Origin: Saccharopolyspora flava
GTDB taxonomy: Bacteria; Actinomycetota; Actinomycetes; Mycobacteriales; Pseudonocardiaceae
Length of the DNA stretch: 64,000 bases
Direction of reading: 5' to 3'
NCBI RefSeq assembly: GCF_900116135.1
Contig: NZ_FOZX01000002.1
Location: forward strand, 1-64,000
Of this stretch, positions 59,897-64,000 are shown piece by piece. The first letter of the stretch is position 1. Every line of letters starts with the position of its first letter. A model generated the notes under the pieces. That model did not search any database and was not told where the DNA came from. It worked only from the letters and a program-made list of their open reading frames with translations. Made by a program: the position numbers and the translations under genes.

Positions 59897-60007
59897 ATGT
59901 ATCTGCTGATGATGGTGTCCGTGCTGGTGTGGGCCGTGTTCTTCGGCGTCGGCCTGCTGCTCTGGTGGCGCGCGGGCCACCTCTCACCCCGACGACCGAG
60001 GGACTGA
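59897..60007 (+). CDS. putative single-span membrane microprotein (36 aa)
   Basis: A short open frame that reads MYLLMMVSVLVWAVFFGV, LLLWW, then a basic tail RAGHLSPRRPRD. It would be a one-segment membrane protein with positive-inside tail. GGGGGTGAC lies just before the ATG. It fills the gap between the XRE gene and poxB and ends 12 bp before the convergent poxB stop. Coding status rests on the binding site and the coherent membrane pattern only. Confidence 0.5.
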   Translation: MYLLMMVSVLVWAVFFGVGLLLWWRAGHLSPRRPRD

Positions 60008-60019
60008 CACCCGCCGGCG

Positions 60020-61753
60020 TCAAGGACGCGGAACGTTGCGGAGATTGCTGCGGGCGAGCTGCAGCATCTTTCCGACGCCGCCCGACAGGACCGTGCGGCT
60101 GACCGCCAGGGCGAAGCCCTTGACCTGCTCGGCGGTGATGTTCGGCGGCAGCGACAACGCGTTGGCGTCGGTCACCACGTCCACCAGCGCCGGACCGGGA
60201 TGCGAGAGCGCTTCGGAGAGCGCGTCCCGGACCTCGCCGGGCTTCTCCACCCGCACCGAGTGGATGCCGGCGGCGCGGGCGATGGCGGCGAAGTCGACGC
60301 CGTCGTGGTCGGTGCCGAAGTCCGGCAGACCGTCGACCAGCATCTCCAGCTTCACCATGCCCAGCGAGGAGTTGTTGAACACCACGGTCTTCACCGGCAG
60401 CCGGTGGGTGCGCAGGCTCAGCAGGTCGCCCAGCAGCATCGCCAGACCGCCGTCACCGGACATCGACACCACCTGGCGGTTCGGCTCGGCCAGCTGCGCG
60501 CCGATGGCCTGCGGCAGCGCGTTGGCCATCGAGCCGTGCACGAACGAGCCCAGCACCCGGCGGCGCCCGTTGGGCGTGATGTAGCGGGCGGCCCAGACGT
60601 TGCACATGCCGGTGTCCACGGTGAACACCGCGTCCTCCGACGCCAGGTCGTCGAGCACGTCGGCCACGTACTCGGGGTGGATCGGCACCTGCGACTCGAC
60701 GTTGCGGGTGTAGGCGTCGACCACCTTCTCCAGCTGACCGGCGTGCTCGCGCAGCATCCGGTCCAGGTACGAGCGGTCGGTCTTGGTGCGCAGCTGCGGC
60801 AGCACCGCGCGGATCGTCTCGGCGACGTCGCCGTGCACCGCCAGGTCCAGCACCGTGCGGCGGCCCAGGTGCGTCGGCTCGATGTCGACCTGCACCGTGT
60901 TGGCCTGCGGCAGGAAGTTGTCGTACGGGAAGTCGGTGCCCAGCAGCAGCACCAGGTCGGCCTTGTGCATCGCCTCGTAGCAGGCGCCGTAGCCGAGCAG
61001 GCCGCTCATGCCGACGTCGTAGGGGTTGTCGTACTGGATCCACTCCTTGCCGCGCAGCGCGTGCCCGACCGGGGCCTTGATCTTCTCCGCGAGCTCCATC
61101 ACATCGGCGTGCGCGCCGCGAGAACCCGCCCCGCAGAACAGCATCGGGCGCTCCGCCCGGTTGATCCGCTCGGCGAGCGCGGAGACCTGGTCGGCCGAGG
61201 GCAGCAGCGTCGGCGGCTCCCAGTCGACCACGCCCTGCCCGGTCGGCTTCGTCGTGGACTCCTCGGCGACGTCACCGGGCATCACCAGCACCGACACCCC
61301 GCGCCGGCCCACGGCGGTCTGGATGGCGCTGCGCAGCAGCCGCGGCATCTGGTCGGGCTGGGAGAGCAGTTCGCAGAAGTGGCTGCACTCGTTGAACAGC
61401 TCCTCCGGGTGGGTCTCCTGGAAGAAGCCGGTGCCGATCTGCTCCGACGGGATGTGCGAGGCCAGCGCCAGCACCGGAGCCCCGCTGCGGTGCGCGTCGT
61501 AGAGCCCGTTGATCAGGTGCAGGTTGCCGGGACCGCAGCTGCCCGCGCACACCGCGAGCCTGCCCGTGACCTGTGCCTCGGCGCCCGCGGCGAACGCGGC
61601 GGCCTCCTCGTGGCGGGTGTGCACCCACTCGATCCCCTCGGTGCGGCGGACGGCGTCGACGACCGGGTTGAGGCTGTCGCCGACGATGCCGTAGATCCGC
61701 TTCACCCCGGCCTGCACGAGGACTTCGATGAACTGCTCGGCGACGGTCGGCAT
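60020..61753 (-). CDS. poxB: thiamine-diphosphate pyruvate dehydrogenase/oxidase
   Basis: A 577-aa ThDP enzyme of the pyruvate dehydrogenase (quinone) type, which oxidatively decarboxylates pyruvate to acetate and passes electrons to quinone via FAD. The catalytic Glu is in THRHEEAAAFAAG (about residue 50). The middle FAD-binding domain has LLGTDFPYDNFLPQ. The ThDP motif is MSGDGGLAMLLGDLLSLRTHRLPVKTVVFNN. The C-terminal helix (residues about 545-577) could provide membrane association. The ATG follows GGAGCGC. It stands alone. Confidence 0.88.
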   Translation of the reverse strand: MPTVAEQFIEVLVQAGVKRIYGIVGDSLNPVVDAVRRTEGIEWVHTRHEEAAAFAAGAEAQVTGRLAVCAGSCGPGNLHLINGLYDAHRSGAPVLALASHIPSEQIGTGFFQETHPEELFNECSHFCELLSQPDQMPRLLRSAIQTAVGRRGVSVLVMPGDVAEESTTKPTGQGVVDWEPPTLLPSADQVSALAERINRAERPMLFCGAGSRGAHADVMELAEKIKAPVGHALRGKEWIQYDNPYDVGMSGLLGYGACYEAMHKADLVLLLGTDFPYDNFLPQANTVQVDIEPTHLGRRTVLDLAVHGDVAETIRAVLPQLRTKTDRSYLDRMLREHAGQLEKVVDAYTRNVESQVPIHPEYVADVLDDLASEDAVFTVDTGMCNVWAARYITPNGRRRVLGSFVHGSMANALPQAIGAQLAEPNRQVVSMSGDGGLAMLLGDLLSLRTHRLPVKTVVFNNSSLGMVKLEMLVDGLPDFGTDHDGVDFAAIARAAGIHSVRVEKPGEVRDALSEALSHPGPALVDVVTDANALSLPPNITAEQVKGFALAVSRTVLSGGVGKMLQLARSNLRNVPRP

Positions 61754-61932
61754 GCGCGCTCCTCCGTGAACGGTTGATCGATGGGGCCACCCCCTCGTCT
61801 ACGCGCGGGACCCGGCACCCGCAACCCGGTAGCCCGTTCGAGGGACACCGGTAACGAAGCGCTCGATTCCGGCGATCTCCACCACGTCCACCCCGGAGGG
61901 TGTTTTCCCGCGCTGTGAAAGGAATTTCGACG

Positions 61933-62100
61933 GTGTCCGTCCGCGTCTACATCAGGTGCGCTGTTGCCGTGACCGCTTCGGCCTTGGCCGGGCTCATCGT
62001 CGGCGGATTCCTCGTCAGCCATCAGCCGCCGGAGCAACCGGCCATCGAGCAGGTGTCCCAGCTCACCCCGGCCGCGGGCGGTGCGACGCTGCCCGAGTGA
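61933..62100 (+). CDS. small secreted or membrane-anchored protein (55 aa)
   Basis: Unknown. An N-terminal hydrophobic stretch after VSVRVYIR (about residues 9-27, CAVAVTASALAGLIVGGFL) is either an anchor or a signal peptide, followed by a Pro/Gln/Glu-rich tail of about 25 residues. The GTG start has AAAGGA nine bases upstream. It ends 31 bp before the peroxiredoxin gene. Confidence 0.6.
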   Translation: MSVRVYIRCAVAVTASALAGLIVGGFLVSHQPPEQPAIEQVSQLTPAAGGATLPE

Positions 62101-62131
62101 GCCGTCCGGCCCATCGGCTAGCGTCGCGGTC

Positions 62132-62605
62132 ATGACCGAACAGAACCGACTTGCGGACGGCGACGCGGCGCCCGACTTCGCGCTGCCGGACGCCGACGGC
62201 AACACCGTCTCGCTGAGCGACTACCGCGGCCGATCGGTCGTCGTCTACTTCTACCCGGCCGCGAGCACCCCGGGCTGCACCAAGGAGGCCTGCGACTTCC
62301 GCGACAGCCTCGCCGAGCTCAACGACGCCGGGTTCGACGTGCTGGGCATCTCGCCGGACAAGCCCGCCAAGCTCGCGAAGTTCCGCGACGCGGAGGGGCT
62401 GACCTTCCCGCTGCTGTCCGACGAGGACCGCTCGGTGATGACAACCTGGGGCGCGTTCGGGGAGAAGAAGAACTACGGCAAGATCGTCCAGGGCGTCATC
62501 CGCTCGACCTTCGTCGTCGACCCCGACGGCAAGATCGCCAAGGCCCTCTACAACGTCAAGGCCACCGGCCACGTAGACCGCCTCCGCAAGGAGATCGGGG
62601 TCTGA
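62132..62605 (+). CDS. bcp: thioredoxin-dependent peroxiredoxin (Bcp)
   Basis: Reduces hydrogen peroxide and organic hydroperoxides using thioredoxin. The 157-aa protein has the Bcp/PrxQ motif STPGCTKEACDF with peroxidatic Cys49 and resolving Cys54, plus TTWGAFGEKKNYGK. There is no ribosome-binding site before the ATG. GGCTAGCGT lies about 12-20 bases upstream and could be a -10 element, so translation from a leaderless or near-leaderless mRNA is plausible, as is common in actinobacteria. Confidence 0.93.
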   Translation: MTEQNRLADGDAAPDFALPDADGNTVSLSDYRGRSVVVYFYPAASTPGCTKEACDFRDSLAELNDAGFDVLGISPDKPAKLAKFRDAEGLTFPLLSDEDRSVMTTWGAFGEKKNYGKIVQGVIRSTFVVDPDGKIAKALYNVKATGHVDRLRKEIGV

Positions 62606-62647
62606 GCCCGCCCGCCCGGGCAGGTCACCGCGACCGCCCGGGCGGCC

Positions 62648-63406
62648 TCAGTCGAAGGCCATGTAGATGGCGACGCCTGCTGCGATGACGACCACCACGT
62701 AGCGCAGCAGGGTCGAGGGCAGGCGCTGGGCGAGCTTGCCGCCCGCGAATCCGCCGAGGACCGTGGTCGGCACCAGCATCGCCACCGCGACCCAGTCGAC
62801 CGGCGCGATCAGGGCGTAGACGACCAGCGTCGCGGCACTGCCGATCATGCCCAGCCAGCTCTTGAGCGCGTTGAGCCTGCGCATGCTGTCGGTCGCGGCC
62901 AGCACCAGGATCGCGATCAGGATCACGCTGCGCGCGCCGCCGAAGTAGCCGCCGTAGATGGAGGCCAGGAAGATCCCGGTGGTGAGCAGCACCGTCCGGT
63001 CCGGCGCCCCCTCGGCGGGCGAGCCGAGCCAGCCGCGGATGGTGTTCTGGAAGGCCATCAGCACCGCCGACAGCCCGACCAGCGCCGGGACCACGGCGTC
63101 GAAGACCTCGCCGGGCAGCACCATCAGCAGCGCGCAGCCGATCGCCGAGCCCACGCAGGCCGCGATCGACGTGGTCCACAGCCTGCGCGGATTGCCCTTC
63201 AGGTCCTCGCGCTGGCTGACCGCGGCCCCCACGAAGCCCGGCCCCTGCGCGACGGAGTTGGTCACGTTGGCCACCAGCGGCGGCATCCCCGTCGCCAGCA
63301 GCGCCGGGAACACCAGCAGCGAACCGCCACCGGCCACCGCGTTCACCGCGCCGGACAGGAATCCGACGACGACGAGCAGGGCCAGCTCCAACCAATCCGT
63401 GAACAC
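62648..63406 (-). CDS. TauE/SafE-family membrane permease
   Basis: Probable anion exporter or importer of the sulfite exporter TauE/SafE family (252 aa). About eight hydrophobic segments are seen in two repeats. The family motif GFLSGAVNAVAGGGSLLVFPALLATG opens the first half, and IYGGYFGGARSVILI opens the second. GTG start. Substrate (sulfite, sulfoacetate or another organosulfur anion) unknown. Confidence 0.9.
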   Translation of the reverse strand: MFTDWLELALLVVVGFLSGAVNAVAGGGSLLVFPALLATGMPPLVANVTNSVAQGPGFVGAAVSQREDLKGNPRRLWTTSIAACVGSAIGCALLMVLPGEVFDAVVPALVGLSAVLMAFQNTIRGWLGSPAEGAPDRTVLLTTGIFLASIYGGYFGGARSVILIAILVLAATDSMRRLNALKSWLGMIGSAATLVVYALIAPVDWVAVAMLVPTTVLGGFAGGKLAQRLPSTLLRYVVVVIAAGVAIYMAFD

Positions 63407-63487
63407 GCACCGAAGTTAGCCGTCCAACCACGTCCCGCCCCCACCGGGGCGAGCGGAGTCACAGGGAAGGTTTCCGTGGTCACCCTG

Positions 63488-63650
63488 CTCGGCGGTGCGG
63501 GTAGCGGAACCTGAGCGCTTCCGTGGACTCCGTGCGCCGCTCCTGATGTATGCCAATACACGGCGTCACGGCGTACTCGCCACGAAAGCGCTCAGAACCC
63601 GCGGCGGTGCCAGTTGCTCGGGTGGTGGAAGAGAATGCGGCTTCGCCGCA
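63488..63650 (-). repeat. long structured dispersed repeat, copy 2 of 2
   Basis: Reverse-complement relative of 52588-52756. Read on the - strand it starts with hairpin ATGCGGCGAAGCCGCAT, contains CTGGCACCGCC, the stem GAGCGCTTTCGTGG / CCACGGAAGCGCTC and CGTGTATTGG, and ends CCGCACCGCC. It lies directly after the rdgB stop on rdgB's strand, so it may be part of that mRNA's 3' end. Confidence 0.8.
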
Positions 63651-63655
63651 TCACA

Positions 63656-64000
63656 TCACCCGGCGAGCGGCTTGAGGGACGGGAGGAGCAGGCGGAGGGC
63701 TCGGCCTCGGTGCGAGTCGGCGTCCTTCTCCTCCGGGGTGAGCTCCGCGCTGGTGCGGGTCTCGCCGTCCGGGACGAAGATCGGGTCGTAGCCGAAGCCG
63801 TTGGCGCCCCGGGGCTCGCGGATGATCGTGCCGCGCCACTCGCCGCGCACCACGGTCTCGGTCCCGTCGGGCAGCACGAGCGCGGCGGCGGAGACGAACG
63901 CGCCGCCCCGCCGCTCGTCCGGCACGTCGCCCAGCTGACCGAGCACGAGATCCAGGTTCGCCTGGTCGTCGCCGTGCTTGCCGGACCAGCGGGCCGAGAG
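63656..64000 (-). CDS. rdgB: non-canonical purine NTP pyrophosphatase, 3' part
   Basis: C-terminal 114 residues of the HAM1/RdgB house-cleaning enzyme that hydrolyses ITP, dITP and XTP to monophosphates. Visible motifs are SARWSGKHGDDQANLDLVL, a central VLPDGTE strand and the signature GANGFGYDPIF. ALRLLLPSL ends the protein. The N-terminus, with the SxNxxK nucleotide motif, lies beyond the right edge of the window. RNase PH usually sits next to it in actinobacteria, but that part is not visible. Confidence 0.93.
   Translation of the reverse strand, partial: LSARWSGKHGDDQANLDLVLGQLGDVPDERRGGAFVSAAALVLPDGTETVVRGEWRGTIIREPRGANGFGYDPIFVPDGETRTSAELTPEEKDADSHRGRALRLLLPSLKPLAG

Overview
The window is GC-rich DNA in which nearly every codon ends in G or C, with many GTG and TTG starts. 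It carries Lsr2, a DUF397/XRE pair, PucR, DUF3618 and an LAxTG-type cell-wall anchor. Together these point to a filamentous actinobacterium, most probably Pseudonocardiales (Saccharopolyspora-like); the genus is inference. It reads as ordinary chromosome. I see no prophage, CRISPR array, rRNA, intact insertion sequence or antibiotic-synthesis cluster.

Layout. 0.5-2.1 kb: canonical Lsr2, head-to-head with an Lsr2 paralogue whose DNA-binding end is missing. 2.2-4.2 kb: ribokinase and an unknown acidic protein. 4.4-7.0 kb: a polyamine operon (ornithine/lysine decarboxylase, SpeD, SpeE-like). 7.2-16.8 kb: a purine catabolism cluster with a PucR regulator, three-subunit xanthine dehydrogenase, an 8-oxoguanine deaminase-like amidohydrolase, guanine deaminase, a purine permease and a MobA-like cofactor gene. 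16.9-19.8 kb: small genes, a TetR regulator, a MOSC protein and an unusual tRNA-Leu(UAG). 19.9-23.5 kb: dnaE. 24.5-30.4 kb: SDR enzyme, response regulator, and an ABC exporter flanked by two histidine kinases. 30.9-32.9 kb: a sortase-anchored surface protein broken by two frameshifts. 33.1-36.5 kb: tandem Tat-exported GH13 glucosidases. 36.8-43.7 kb: a PaoABC-type molybdenum aldehyde oxidoreductase and an aldo/keto reductase, each opposite a TetR gene, then a streptogramin lyase. 43.8-52.3 kb: M20 amidohydrolase, penicillin-acylase-family enzyme, FAH-family hydrolase, MarR/extradiol dioxygenase pair, IclR regulator and a secreted trypsin-like protease. 53.0-64.0 kb: a two-component system, a membrane glycosyltransferase, a PH-domain membrane pair, DUF397/XRE, PoxB, a peroxiredoxin, a TauE/SafE permease and the 3' part of rdgB.

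The main unexplained signals are non-coding. (1) A roughly 70-bp inverted-repeat element occurs seven times between genes. (2) A second element of about 165 bp occurs twice in opposite orientation, with compensatory stem changes. (3) Three tandem 24-bp palindrome-cored units occur at each end of the purine cluster. (4) Paired palindromes form clear operators in the TetR and MarR divergent promoters; the two TetR loci share one operator design.
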